Assembly: GCA_032119595.1 (NCBI GenBank)
Contig: JAUMBQ010000005.1
Location: 62,001-126,000, forward strand
Direction of reading: 5' to 3'
Source of the DNA: JAGIBJ01 sp032119595
Lineage (GTDB): Bacteria > Actinomycetota > Thermoleophilia > Solirubrobacterales > Solirubrobacteraceae
Length of the DNA stretch: 64,000 bases
Numbering within the stretch: position 1 is the stretch's first letter; every line of letters begins with the position of its first letter. A model generated the notes under the pieces. That model searched no databases. It saw nothing but the letters and a program-made list of their open reading frames with translations, and was not told the DNA's origin. This document shows, in pieces, positions 17,358 through 27,686 of the stretch. Made by a program: the position numbers and the translations under genes.

Positions 17358-20300
17358 TCAGCGGCGACGCAGCGCCAAACGCACCGTGCGCGAGGCGCCG
17401 TCGCCCACCACCCGGATCGCGACCGACCGCTGACCGCACGACGACCGCACCGTGATCGTGGACGAACGTGCGCTGCCGCCCTTGGACCGAGCGCGCAGCC
17501 TGGCCAGTCGCTGGCGTCCCTGCCACACCGTCGCCGCGACGTCCGTCGCGAGTCGATACCGAACTGGCCCACAGGCGCCGGCACGCCGCAGCTGGCCGAT
17601 CGGCTTCAGAGCGATCACGACCGGCGCGATCGCTCGTACGCGAACGGCCACCGGCAAGCTGGTGCCGGTCCCGCCTGGCGGCCCGGCGAGCGCGCGCAGG
17701 ACGTGTCGACCGACCGGCAGTCGCGACAGGTCCAGCGACGATCCACGACCGACCACGATCATCCGTTTGCCGGTCGCCCAGCGGATGCCGCGACCAGGCA
17801 GCGCGTCGCCGGTCGGCGTCTTCGCCGTCGCGGTCAGCACCTGTCGCTCGCCCTTGCGAACGAGGTAGCTGGTCTCGGCGTCGTTGATCTCGACACCAGG
17901 CGGCCCGCCGCTGAAGGTGAGCTCGCCGCTCACCGCGGTTCGGGTGCTGAACCCGTCGGTCACCGTCACCCGCACGCGCCCACGACCGCCCGGCGCCGCT
18001 GGCAGCACGCCGCCGGAGATCACGTGACGGTCACCGCCGCGGCCGCCCGCGAGGACCTTCCACGTTTCGCCACGGTCGCTCGACACCTCGATCGTCGCGA
18101 GCGGACGGTCGCCCTCTGGGTCGTCGGTGCGCCACCGCACCTCAAGGAGGCCGCGCCTGGTCACGCGAGTACCAGCAGCCGGTGCGGTCAACGCGACCGT
18201 CGGCGCTGCGCCAGCGTCAAGCTGAGCGAGGACGTGTCCACCATCTACGGCGACCGCCTCTATCCGCGTGACACCGTCGCCCGGAAGGACGACGGAAGCC
18301 GCAATCGCGATGCTGCCGTCCGGTGCCGCCTCAGCGTCCTCGGGCTGGGTGGCCACGCGAGCGCTGGCCACCAGCGATCCGTCGGCGCGTCGCGCGTCGA
18401 TGCGCAGCGGCCCGTCCGGAGCGGCTGATGCAGCCGCGGCGAGTTCAACCTCCGTCCGCTCGGTCGGCGTGACCGTGAAGCGCGTGAACTGCGTGTCGCG
18501 AATGCCGATGCTCACGGCGATCGCGGGCTTCAGCGGGCTCGCCGGTGCTTTGGCCTGAGTCGTTCGGGCTGGGTTTGCCCGGCGCCCGACGGGCCGGCTG
18601 CCTCGGTTGGCCGCGCTGAACGGAGCGCCGCGATCCGGCCTGCTCCCCGACTCGCCCGGCGTCGCGAGGCGCCCCAGCCGCAACGGCACGCCCAAGAACG
18701 ACCGCCGGCTTGAGATGCCGACCGGGTCGTCGGCAAGCGGTGCGAGCGCGTTGCGGAGCAGTGCGTAGGCGTATGGGCACGACGGGAGGATCCCGAACCG
18801 GTAGGTCGACAGCACCGTCGGCTTGCACGGCAACGCCACACCGTTCGTGTACCCGCGATTGACCGCATCCGGGGTGCGCTCGGTGTATTCCTGGCTACCG
18901 CGCACCATCGCGTTCCAGTACCGGGTGCTCCACCAGGTCCCGTTCCCCGGGGCAAGCGCCGCGCCGAGCGTCCCACGTGGCACGCCGCCACACGCCGAGG
19001 TGACGTCTCGAAGCTCCGCGCCGCCACAGCCGGCCGCGAGCGGCGGCCGGTTCTCCACTCGCCGGTAGCCCGCAGGATGACCGTCGCCAGGAGAACGCTC
19101 GATGGCCTCCCCGCCGACGTAGCCGAAATGATCGGGTTCCCAGTTCGCTGCCCAGACCGCACCACCTCGACCCGACGCCGGGCGTAGCCCCTGCATCTGG
19201 GCCAGCGCACGACCGATCGACGGCGCGCTCGCCGGCTCCCCTGCACGAAGACTCACGACGCTCTGCATGTCGGGCGACGGCGCTGAGTTCGACGAGGGAA
19301 GCCGGTCGCTGCGCTCGATGAAGGCTGCGGCGCGCTGCCCGCCCCCAGCAGGCGACCCCACCCCCGGCACGCATCGGCCCGCTTGATAGGCGCAGCGGTC
19401 CGCGATGGCGATCGCAGGACTGTCAGCCGGTCGACCGGCCGGCGCGTCGCCGCGGTTCAAACGACGGTCGACGAGATTTCGGGCGTCGGCGAGTACCGAG
19501 GCGGCGTCAAGCTGGTTGCTCGGCGCGAGGTACGCGAACGTTCGCGGTGCGTCGAGATAGAACGGGACCGGGGAGAAACTGGACAGACGCGACTGCAACG
19601 TTTGCGAGGCGCGGTACTCCAGCTGCCCACGGTCTGGCGGCAGGACCGACACCACTGAGGCCCGCACCGGCTCCATTTGCGCCACGGCTGGATAGCGAAT
19701 CGTGATCCGGTCGTTGTCGCGAGCGCAGTTCTCACATTGCGCAGGCACGCCTGGCGTCTCAGGAACCGAGTCGCGCATCGACGGAGAGGTGTGTGAGGCG
19801 AGGATGAACTCGTACGGCCGGGTGAGCTTGATCGAGAACGCGTACGGCACAGCGCGGTCGCGCATCTCTGGACTCACGCCGACGGCGTTGGTAATGGGAA
19901 CCCGGTCCGGCTGGTAGAGCAGCCGGGTGATCGGGACTTCGCTTCGCGAGTTGTTCTCGTCGGCTTGGCGCTCTCCCTCGGCTCGCTCGTAGCGCCCGGA
20001 CAGGTAGACGCCCGGCGACGGCGCGCTGGTGCCGCGCCCGCCGTGGGCGACCACCCATACGAGCACGATGCCCATGCCCTTGGAGAGCACGACCCCGTCG
20101 TAGAGCGCGTCGCGGGCTGGCGGCCCAGGCCAGGCCGTGGAGGTCTGCCGCTGAACGCCCTGCGTGATCTCCATGCCGACGACGTCGTAGTCCGGGCGGA
20201 CTGGCTTGGGCGGGAGCACCTGGATCGAGACGGGCACGTCGAGCGACAGACCGAGCCCGTTCGAAACGCGGTACAGGACGGTGTCGACCCCCGGCGTGTC

Positions 20301-22370
20301 GCGCACCTTCCGGGTGACGCTGATCGTCGCGCGCTGGTCGATGAGGGAGCTGAATGGGTTCAAAAGGTTGGGGCATGTGCCGAACGTCGTGCGCACGCAG
20401 ACGGTGCCGTCCGACGTTCCGAGGTCGACCTGGAAGGTGATCCGGACGACAGACCCGGGCTCGGGGTTCGCTGGGCTGAGGATGGGGCCGATGAGGAGCG
20501 TCGGCGGTGGGATGCGGAACGACTGAACCCGCTCAACCTCCGGAACGGGGCGGTACGTCTCCGTGAGGAGCTTGGGCACCTGCGTCACGAGGAGCGAGGA
20601 CGGCATCAGCCAAGACGATCCAGGCACCGTGACCGGAGCCAGCGGTGGCAGGCTCGGTGCCGGCGTCGGGGTCGGCGTGGGGGTCGGCAGCGGCGTGGGG
20701 ACCGTGGTCGGGGCCGGCGTCGGCGTCGGTGACCCAGGCGTGGGCGTCGGCGTCGGCGTGAGCGTGGGCGTCGGCGTGGGCGTCGGCGCCGTGACGACGT
20801 ACGTCGCCTGCGCGGAATTCTCGCCTGCGAGGGAGTCGAACACGCGCACGCGAACGGTGCGGCTCTGCGCCACAGGCACCGCCACCGAGGTCGTCGGCGC
20901 AGCGCCGATCACGTCTTCGGTCGAGTTGCCGTCGGTGTCGAAGGCGTACGTGAGGACTCCCGGCCCGTCTGGATCAGCGCTGCCGGAGGCGTCGAGCGTG
21001 ATCATCGCCGGGGCTGCCGCGGTCGGCGGGGTGAGCTGGAGGGCCGCCGTCGGTGGCGCATTGAGGCTCACCCGGACCGCGCTTGCGGCCGCGTCGACCA
21101 GGTCATCACCTGGAGTGTTGCCCGTGAAGACCACCATGCCGCCGTTCTCGAAGACGGCCGCTGGCTGCTCACGGTGGCCGGACACGGTCTCGGCCAACCC
21201 TGGCTTGGGTCCACCGGGGTTCCACCGCGTATCGGCAGTTCCGTCGGGCTTCAGGCGTGCCGTCACCGACTGCGTCCCATCGCCATCCGTCACGCCCGAC
21301 ACGACGATGGACCCGTCGCCCTGCCAGGCGCCGTCGATCGCTCGCACGTTCTCGCTCCACTGCGCGGCCCGGACGGTGCCGACCGGCGCGCCGTCGATCG
21401 TGAGTCGCTGGGAGAGCAGCACTCGCGCGGGCGGCGTCGGTGAGAGACGCTGGCCGATCGCCATGAGCCCGGACGGCACGGCCACGAACCGCGACAGGTG
21501 GACCCGCTCAGAAAACGAAAACGCTCCGCCCGTCCCGAAGTCGCCATCGAGCGCACCCGAGGAGAGCCGCCGTTCGATGACGGCGGCGTTCGGCGAAGGA
21601 TCGCCGCTCGCCAGGAGTTCGTGGCGAGCAAGCAGGAACTTCCCTGCGGTCTCGGCAATCAGGTCGACCACGCGATCCACGCCGTTAACGCCAGCCCCTC
21701 CGGGCGTCGGGTCAAATGCGAGGAACCCCGCGCCTCCCAGCGAGCTGCCCAGCGCCCCGGCCGCGTCGAGGTCGGCGAGGAAGAGGGTGTGCGTCGTCCC
21801 GCCTGTCGTTCGCTCTCCGGCGACCGCCGCCGCCCCTCCACCGCGGACGGCGATCGCCGTTGCCACCGAGCCCGAACCAGCGCCGAGGTTCCGCACGCCG
21901 TTCACGCCGTAGCTCAGGTCCAGCCCCGAGCCATCGTGGGCGATCCCGACGACGACGGCTTCGCCGCTCGCACTCGCGCCAGCTACCAGCAGCCGCTGCA
22001 CCGTCGCCGCGGCGCGGCGCCCCGTCGGCGACCGGTCCGGCAGCGTGATGACGCTGGCGGCGAGGTCGAGGATGCCGTCTCCGCCACCGTAGGCCGGGTC
22101 AAGCGCCCCGGCCGCGGTCAGCTTCACGATCCGCGTCATGTTCGTGAGCGAGGCCTGGCGACGCAGGACGACGTAGTTCCCGCCCGCGGGTGCGGCCGCC
22201 GCATCGACGGGGTACAGATCAGCGCCAGCAGCCGCGAGCGTCCGGACTCCCGCTACCCCGAACGCAGCATCGCGAGCGCCTGCGGGCGCAGCATGTGCCG
22301 TCCCCGCCAGCGTCTGGGAGCAAACAACCACTGCGAGCAGCAGCCGCAAGCCGAGGGGAAGACCACGCAT
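17358..22370 (-). CDS. Giant multidomain secreted protein (delta-60 repeats, PKD, Thr-Pro stalk, unknown ectodomain)
   Basis: 1670 residues from ATG 22370, with a signal peptide (LLLAVVVCSQTLAGTAHA). Residues about 30-430 hold delta-60-type propeller repeats (LDPAYGGGDGI, LDLSYGVNGV, LDGDFGTGGAF). A PKD-like domain follows at about 435-525 (ITLDASGSADPDG), then a Thr-Pro stalk of about 40 residues, then a large domain beginning DYDVVGMEITQGVQ that I recognise from other actinobacterial exoproteins but cannot name. Two or three Ig-like modules end the protein (VRWRTDDPEGDRPLATIEVSSDRG; VEINDAETSYLV). There is no LPXTG motif or C-terminal membrane helix, so release or non-covalent wall binding is likely. 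It stops about 120 bp upstream of comEA. Confidence 0.8.
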   Translation of the reverse strand: MRGLPLGLRLLLAVVVCSQTLAGTAHAAPAGARDAAFGVAGVRTLAAAGADLYPVDAAAAPAGGNYVVLRRQASLTNMTRIVKLTAAGALDPAYGGGDGILDLAASVITLPDRSPTGRRAAATVQRLLVAGASASGEAVVVGIAHDGSGLDLSYGVNGVRNLGAGSGSVATAIAVRGGGAAAVAGERTTGGTTHTLFLADLDAAGALGSSLGGAGFLAFDPTPGGAGVNGVDRVVDLIAETAGKFLLARHELLASGDPSPNAAVIERRLSSGALDGDFGTGGAFSFSERVHLSRFVAVPSGLMAIGQRLSPTPPARVLLSQRLTIDGAPVGTVRAAQWSENVRAIDGAWQGDGSIVVSGVTDGDGTQSVTARLKPDGTADTRWNPGGPKPGLAETVSGHREQPAAVFENGGMVVFTGNTPGDDLVDAAASAVRVSLNAPPTAALQLTPPTAAAPAMITLDASGSADPDGPGVLTYAFDTDGNSTEDVIGAAPTTSVAVPVAQSRTVRVRVFDSLAGENSAQATYVVTAPTPTPTPTLTPTPTPTPGSPTPTPAPTTVPTPLPTPTPTPTPAPSLPPLAPVTVPGSSWLMPSSLLVTQVPKLLTETYRPVPEVERVQSFRIPPPTLLIGPILSPANPEPGSVVRITFQVDLGTSDGTVCVRTTFGTCPNLLNPFSSLIDQRATISVTRKVRDTPGVDTVLYRVSNGLGLSLDVPVSIQVLPPKPVRPDYDVVGMEITQGVQRQTSTAWPGPPARDALYDGVVLSKGMGIVLVWVVAHGGRGTSAPSPGVYLSGRYERAEGERQADENNSRSEVPITRLLYQPDRVPITNAVGVSPEMRDRAVPYAFSIKLTRPYEFILASHTSPSMRDSVPETPGVPAQCENCARDNDRITIRYPAVAQMEPVRASVVSVLPPDRGQLEYRASQTLQSRLSSFSPVPFYLDAPRTFAYLAPSNQLDAASVLADARNLVDRRLNRGDAPAGRPADSPAIAIADRCAYQAGRCVPGVGSPAGGGQRAAAFIERSDRLPSSNSAPSPDMQSVVSLRAGEPASAPSIGRALAQMQGLRPASGRGGAVWAANWEPDHFGYVGGEAIERSPGDGHPAGYRRVENRPPLAAGCGGAELRDVTSACGGVPRGTLGAALAPGNGTWWSTRYWNAMVRGSQEYTERTPDAVNRGYTNGVALPCKPTVLSTYRFGILPSCPYAYALLRNALAPLADDPVGISSRRSFLGVPLRLGRLATPGESGSRPDRGAPFSAANRGSRPVGRRANPARTTQAKAPASPLKPAIAVSIGIRDTQFTRFTVTPTERTEVELAAAASAAPDGPLRIDARRADGSLVASARVATQPEDAEAAPDGSIAIAASVVLPGDGVTRIEAVAVDGGHVLAQLDAGAAPTVALTAPAAGTRVTRRGLLEVRWRTDDPEGDRPLATIEVSSDRGETWKVLAGGRGGDRHVISGGVLPAAPGGRGRVRVTVTDGFSTRTAVSGELTFSGGPPGVEINDAETSYLVRKGERQVLTATAKTPTGDALPGRGIRWATGKRMIVVGRGSSLDLSRLPVGRHVLRALAGPPGGTGTSLPVAVRVRAIAPVVIALKPIGQLRRAGACGPVRYRLATDVAATVWQGRQRLARLRARSKGGSARSSTITVRSSCGQRSVAIRVVGDGASRTVRLALRRR

Positions 22371-22529
22371 CGGGTCGAGTCTCGCAGGCGTGCCCACCGA
22401 ACTCCAACGCGCCAGAAGAATTCATCATTTCATCGCGACGGCTGATTCCCAACGCCAGCCCGCCTGCGGACGAACTCTTGGCGAACGCCCCAAAACGCTC
22501 CGAACGGCTGAACGCGGGTGGTCTTCGGT

Positions 22530-24032
22530 TCAGTGCGGCCGGTCGAGCCGCGCGTCTTCGAGGTCGAGGTCGCGCTCGATGCGATGCAGCACGTCGGTGT
22601 GTAGGAATCCGATGTCGCGAAGCCGGATCAGCTCGCGCCGCTCGGCATTGAGCGCTTCGCGGCGCAGGCGCTGGTAGGCCTGGGAGCGGTCCTCGACGGC
22701 GCCATCGTCGTCATCGTCGAAGCGTGCTTTGAACCGCCGGATCCTGAACTCGTAGGCGGCCTTCATCCGGGCCGCTGAGTCCTCACCGACCCAGCCCTCC
22801 GACCCGAGTTCATCGAGCCGCGCGATCGCTGCCTGCGCGGCTTTGAGCCGCGCCTTCGCCTCGCGCGCTTCGTTCGTCGCACCGTCATCCAAGCCGACCA
22901 GCCGGATCATCAGCGGCAGGAGCAGGCCCTGGCCGACGATCGTCACCAGGATCACGAAGTACACGATCAGCACGATCAGGTCCCGCGCTGGGAAGGCGTC
23001 GCCGGACTCCGTGAGCGCGGGGATCGTGAGCGCCGCCGCGAGCGACACGGCGCCTCGCATGCCGGTGAACGCCACGAGGAACGTCTCTCCCCACGGCGCC
23101 AGCGGGCTCTTGATCTCGCGGGCCTGGTTCCAGATCATCCGGCGCAGCCCGGCCGTCGCGAACACGTAGAGGAACCGCACCACGATCACGGCGACCGACA
23201 CGATCACGCCGTAGAACAGCAGCGTTCCCGCGGAGTAGTCGTCGGAGACGGCGTCGATGATCGACGGCAGCTGCGTGCCGAGCAGGATGAACAGCGCCGC
23301 GTTGAGCACGAAGATGAGGAGTTCCCAGACCGCCGTGGACTGCAGCCGGGTGATCGGCGTGACCAGGATCGGCGCTCGCCAGCCGAGCCAGATACCGGAC
23401 GTGACGGCCGCAAGCACGCCACTCGCGCCGAGCGCATCGGCCGGGAGGAACGCCAGGAACGGCGTGAGGAGCGACACCGTGATCTCGGTGAGCGGGTCGT
23501 CGAGCGGTTTGCGGACCTGCACGATCACCCAACTGATCGCGATCCCTATCGCGACGCCACCGGCAGAGCTGAGCACGAACTCGCCGACGGCAACCGGCGC
23601 GGAGAACGACCCCGCGACCACTGCCGCGATCGCGAACTTGAGCAGGATCAGCGCGGTCGCGTCGTTGATGAGCGACTCGCCCTCGACGACGGTCACGAAC
23701 CGCCGGGGTGCGCCGAGCCGCCCAGCGATCGCGGTCGCCGCAACCGGATCGGTCGGTGAGAGGACCGCGCCGAGCGTGAACGCAGCCGCCCAGCTCATCC
23801 CGTCGATAAACGTGTGGGCGACCACGCCGACGAGCGCCATGGTCGCGAGCACGAGGCCGATCGAGAGCGACGCCACTGGTCGGAGATTCGCTTTGAGATC
23901 CCGCAACGAGGAGAAGAACGCTGCCCCGTAGAGCAGCGGCGGCAAGAAGATCACGAGCACGAGCTCGGGCTCGAGCGTGAAGTTCGGGATCCCCGGCGCA
24001 AAGCCGAGCACCAGGCCCCCGAGGACCAGCAC
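22530..24032 (-). CDS. NhaP-type Na+/H+ antiporter (CPA1), N-terminus probably longer
   Basis: 500 residues as drawn. Monovalent cation/proton antiporter in the plasma membrane. Landmarks are FLPPLLY, LGAVLSPTDPVA, and the CPA1 ion-site motif SLINDATALI, then about 10 helices and a charged C-terminal tail of about 120 residues with an acidic DDDDDG run. The frame stays open upstream of the GTG at 24032 and encodes a plausible first helix (LAFFALLAAVTGLLLIAYFV) before PYPIVLVLGG, which matches family N-termini. No ATG, GTG or TTG exists there; a CTG at 24147-24149 is in frame and would give about 539 residues. It would start only about 27 bp after leuS. Confidence 0.88.
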   Translation of the reverse strand: MLVLGGLVLGFAPGIPNFTLEPELVLVIFLPPLLYGAAFFSSLRDLKANLRPVASLSIGLVLATMALVGVVAHTFIDGMSWAAAFTLGAVLSPTDPVAATAIAGRLGAPRRFVTVVEGESLINDATALILLKFAIAAVVAGSFSAPVAVGEFVLSSAGGVAIGIAISWVIVQVRKPLDDPLTEITVSLLTPFLAFLPADALGASGVLAAVTSGIWLGWRAPILVTPITRLQSTAVWELLIFVLNAALFILLGTQLPSIIDAVSDDYSAGTLLFYGVIVSVAVIVVRFLYVFATAGLRRMIWNQAREIKSPLAPWGETFLVAFTGMRGAVSLAAALTIPALTESGDAFPARDLIVLIVYFVILVTIVGQGLLLPLMIRLVGLDDGATNEAREAKARLKAAQAAIARLDELGSEGWVGEDSAARMKAAYEFRIRRFKARFDDDDDGAVEDRSQAYQRLRREALNAERRELIRLRDIGFLHTDVLHRIERDLDLEDARLDRPH

Positions 24033-24175
24033 GATCGGGTACGGGATCGTGACGAAGTACGCGATCAGCAGCAGGCCGGTGACAGCCGCTAGGAGCGCGA
24101 AGAACGCGAGGTCGTCTGCCCCGCCCCCGGTGGAGGCGAGCGGAAGCAGATCGATCGCGGCGCCGGCTATCGCCG

Positions 24176-26644
24176 CTACCTCACCACGAAGTTCACGAGC
24201 TTGCCGCGCACGACGATCACCTTCACGACCGTTTTGCCATCCAGGTGCGATGCGACGTTCGGCTCGCCACGCGCCAGGCGTTCAAGCTCGGCATCGTCGG
24301 CGTCCGCGGGCGCGGTCACGCGTCCGCGCACCTTGCCCATCACCTGGCAGACCAGCTCGATCTCGTCCGACTCCAGGTAGCGCGCCTCGGCCTGCGGCCA
24401 CGGCTGTTCCCACAGACGCGCGCCGTCGTTGAGCAGCGCGTAGCCGTCGGTCGACACATGCGGGACGAACGGGTAGATCAGCGAGTTCGCCGTCGAGAGC
24501 GCGAAGCGGATGATCCCGGGCTCTGCGTCGCCACGCTTGGCCATCGAGAGTTCGTTGAGGAGCTCCATCACCGCCGCAATGGCCGTGTTGAAGTTGAAGC
24601 GCTCGCCGATGTCAGCGGTGACCTTGTCGATCGCCCAATGCGCCTTGCGCAGGATGCGCAGGCCGTCGGCGTTCGGCGACTCCGGCAGCGGATCGGCTGC
24701 AAGCGTGTCGGCCGCCTCGGCGCTCGTGCGCCACAGCCGCGAGATAAACCGCGACATGCCTTCGACGCCTTCGTCGCTCCAGTCGGCGTCTTGATCTGGC
24801 GGCCCGATGAACAGCACGTACGCGCGGAGCGTGTCGGCCCCGTAGCGCTCGACCATCACGCGCGGCGACACGACGTTGCCCTTGGACTTGGACATCTTCG
24901 CCCCGTCCTTGGTGATCATCCCCTGCGTAAACAGGTTCGCGAATGGTTCGCGGGTCTTGATCAGGCCAAGGTCGGCCAGCGCCTTCGTGAAGAAGCGCGC
25001 GTAGAGCAGGTGGAGGATCGCGTGCTCGACGCCGCCGATGTACTGATCGACTGGCATCCAGCGGTTCGCCCGCGCGGGATCCCAGGCGGCCGAATTGTTT
25101 TGCGCGTCCGTGTACCGCAGGAAGTACCAGGACGAATCGACGAACGTGTCCATCGTGTCGGTCTCGCGCTTAGCGGGAGCGCTGCAGTTCGGGCACGGAA
25201 CGTTGACCCAGTCCTCGGCGGCAGCGAGCGGCGACTTGCCCTTGGGCTTGTACTCCGTCACGTCGGGCAGCTCGACCGGAAGCTGGTCCTCGGGCACCGG
25301 CACGATGCCGCACGACGGGCAGTGGATGATCGGGATCGGGCAGCCCCAGTAGCGCTGGCGGCTGAGCAGCCAGTCGCGCAGGCGGTAGTTGACCGTCGCG
25401 TGGCCTTTGCCCTCAGTGTCGAGCCACGTGGTGATGGCGTCGAGCGCCTCGCGGTTCTGCTGCCCGTCGAACTGCGCGCCGGAGTTCATCAGCGGGCCGT
25501 CGCCGACGAACGGCAGCTCGGTGGCGACGCCGTCCTGCGCGTCCGGGTCGGCGATGACCTGTTTGATCGGCAGGTCGAACTTCGTCGCGAAGTCGAAGTC
25601 GCGACCGTCGTGCGCGGGCACGGCCATGATCGCGCCAGTGCCGTAGTCCATCAGCACGTAGTCGGCGACGTACATCGGCAGCTGCTCGCCGTTCACCGGG
25701 TTGGTGACGTAACGACCGAGGAAGACACCGGTCTTCTCACGACTGTCGTCGCCACGCTCGTGCGCGTCACCCGTCATCGCCTCGCGGACGTAGTCGGCGA
25801 CCGCCTGCTCCTGGTCGGTGCCCTTGGCGAGCGTGAGCACGTCGGCGTGCTCGGGGGCCATCACGAAGAACGTCGCGCCGAAGAGCGTGTCGGGGCGGGT
25901 GGTGAAGACGGTGTAGCTGGTGTCGGTGTCGTCGCAGCGGAACGCGACCTCGGCGCCCTGCGAGCGACCGATCCAGTTGCGCTGCATCGTCTTGACGTGC
26001 GGCGGCCAGTTGATGGTGTCGAGGTCTTCGAGGAGCTGGTCGGCGTAGTCGGTGATCCGGAAGAACCACTGCGTGAGTTGACGGATCTCCACGAGCGCGC
26101 CGGAGCGTTCGCCGCGGCCGTCAATCACCTGCTCGTTGGCCAGGACCGTCTCCTCGACCGGGTCCCAGTTGACCGCCGCTTCCTTGCGGTACGCGAGGCC
26201 TCGCTCGAAGAACTGCAGGAAGATCCACTGGGTCCAGCGGTAGTACTCAGGCGTGTGCGTGCCGAGCTCGCGGGTCCAGTCGATTGACACGCCCCAGCGG
26301 CGGAACTGCTCCTGGAAGCTCGCGATCGCAGCCTCGGTCGACACGCGCGGGTGCTGGCCGGTCTTGATCGCGTGGTTCTCGGCCGGCAGGCCGAAGGCGT
26401 CGTAGCCCATCGGGTGCAGGACGCGGTGGCCCGTGCGGCGCTTGAAGTGCGCCACGGCATCGCCGATCGTGTAGTTCTTGAGGTGGCCGACGTGCGGCTC
26501 GCCGCTCGGGTAGGGCAGCATCTCGAGCACGTAGGCGTCGCGATCGGTGGGGCCGTCCTCAGGCACCACCCACGTCTGCTCCTCCTCCCACACGCGCTGC
26601 CAGCGCGGCTCGATCTCCTGAGGGTCGTAGCGGTACTCGGCCAT
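24176..26644 (-). CDS. leuS: Leucyl-tRNA synthetase
   Basis: 822 residues, bacterial length. Class I synthetase charging tRNA-Leu. Visible: the HIGH-equivalent PSGEPHVGHLKNYT, an editing domain (FTTRPDTLFGATF, YGTGAIMAVPAHDGRD), zinc-type Cys pairs (CPSCG; CPNCS), the catalytic KMSKSKGN, and the C-terminal domain ending KGVNFVV-like LVNFVVR. ATG 26644 gives the standard AEYRYDPQEIEPRWQ start; an upstream extension to 26941 is Arg-rich noise. In actinobacteria leuS commonly lies between rsfS and comEA, matching the order here apart from inserted genes. Confidence 0.98.
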   Translation of the reverse strand: MAEYRYDPQEIEPRWQRVWEEEQTWVVPEDGPTDRDAYVLEMLPYPSGEPHVGHLKNYTIGDAVAHFKRRTGHRVLHPMGYDAFGLPAENHAIKTGQHPRVSTEAAIASFQEQFRRWGVSIDWTRELGTHTPEYYRWTQWIFLQFFERGLAYRKEAAVNWDPVEETVLANEQVIDGRGERSGALVEIRQLTQWFFRITDYADQLLEDLDTINWPPHVKTMQRNWIGRSQGAEVAFRCDDTDTSYTVFTTRPDTLFGATFFVMAPEHADVLTLAKGTDQEQAVADYVREAMTGDAHERGDDSREKTGVFLGRYVTNPVNGEQLPMYVADYVLMDYGTGAIMAVPAHDGRDFDFATKFDLPIKQVIADPDAQDGVATELPFVGDGPLMNSGAQFDGQQNREALDAITTWLDTEGKGHATVNYRLRDWLLSRQRYWGCPIPIIHCPSCGIVPVPEDQLPVELPDVTEYKPKGKSPLAAAEDWVNVPCPNCSAPAKRETDTMDTFVDSSWYFLRYTDAQNNSAAWDPARANRWMPVDQYIGGVEHAILHLLYARFFTKALADLGLIKTREPFANLFTQGMITKDGAKMSKSKGNVVSPRVMVERYGADTLRAYVLFIGPPDQDADWSDEGVEGMSRFISRLWRTSAEAADTLAADPLPESPNADGLRILRKAHWAIDKVTADIGERFNFNTAIAAVMELLNELSMAKRGDAEPGIIRFALSTANSLIYPFVPHVSTDGYALLNDGARLWEQPWPQAEARYLESDEIELVCQVMGKVRGRVTAPADADDAELERLARGEPNVASHLDGKTVVKVIVVRGKLVNFVVR

Positions 26645-26771
26645 CTGTCGATGAGGATACGTGGGCAGGCGCGGCGGGGCTTTTCGCTCGGGCGCGGCGC
26701 CCGGCTCCCGAGCGAACCCATCGCCCGAGGGACACGCCATCCGCACCGAGCGCGAAGCCATCCGCGCGGGC

Positions 26772-27596
26772 TCAGCCCACGGCAGCAGCGCCCACTGCAA
26801 TTTCGGTCGGCACGCCGAGCGGGAGCGCCTGCGCGGGCACGCCGCGCTCCGCGGCCGCCGCGAGGAACCGCTCGGCCGCGTCGGCCATCGGCTCATAGAT
26901 CCCGCCGATCTCGTAGCCCTCAGCGTGAATCGGCACGGCAAGCCGCGCTCCGAGGAGCTGCGCGGCGACCGCAGCTTGCATCGGGTCCATCACGATCGGC
27001 AGCTCGCTGGCTGGCTTGCGGTGAGGGAACCGCACGCGCGCATCATTCACCGACGTCAAGACGACGTCGAACGGGCCGTGCCGCAGCGCCATCCGCCACC
27101 ACGCGCCGTGGAACATCGTGTCGCCCAGGTGCAGCACCTTCACTCCGCCGGCTTCGACCAGCCACGCGACTTGCGGGTCACCGAGTCCATCGACGGCCGG
27201 GAGCGCTGTGACCGTGAAGGCACCGATCGTCACCGACTCCCAGGGCGCCACCTGCCGACGATTCAGCCCGGCCACGCGGAACTCATGCTCGGCCTGCGCG
27301 AGCCCCAGCTCCTCGAGGTCGCCACCACCGCCAGCCGGCGGACCAAGCACCGGGGCACCAGGCACGAGCGCGGCAGCCAGCGCGCCGGCGTCGGCGTGAT
27401 CACGGTGCAGGTGCGTGACCAGCCCGGCGACGGCTCGCCCAGCGGCCGCCGGGACGACTTCCGGCAGCGGCGTGCCAGCCGCACGTTCGCCGAAGGGCGC
27501 GAACGCCGCCCCGGGATCGAGCAGCGGATCGATCACCACTGTCGCGCCATCCAATTCGAGTTCGACCCCAGCCCATCCCAGCCATGTCAGTCGCAT
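26772..27596 (-). CDS. Metal-dependent MBL-fold hydrolase (UPF0173/UlaG-like)
   Basis: 274 residues. Starts MRLTWLGWAGVELELDG, typical for the UlaG-like subgroup of the MBL superfamily. Metal-binding THLHRDHAD, HLGDTMFH (His and Asp ligands) and a terminal IHAEGY are visible. ATG 27596 has AAGGAG 12 nt upstream. It is divergent from a TetR-family gene across 137 bp containing a palindromic operator, so it is a likely target of that regulator. Substrate unknown. Confidence 0.85.
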   Translation of the reverse strand: MRLTWLGWAGVELELDGATVVIDPLLDPGAAFAPFGERAAGTPLPEVVPAAAGRAVAGLVTHLHRDHADAGALAAALVPGAPVLGPPAGGGGDLEELGLAQAEHEFRVAGLNRRQVAPWESVTIGAFTVTALPAVDGLGDPQVAWLVEAGGVKVLHLGDTMFHGAWWRMALRHGPFDVVLTSVNDARVRFPHRKPASELPIVMDPMQAAVAAQLLGARLAVPIHAEGYEIGGIYEPMADAAERFLAAAAERGVPAQALPLGVPTEIAVGAAAVG

Positions 27597-27686
27597 CGTC
27601 CATCCACTCCTTCGCATGTGGCGGCGGCCAGATCGACCGCCGCGCAGCGCAATTCGCCGCCCCTCGAGTTATACCGCACGATCGTT

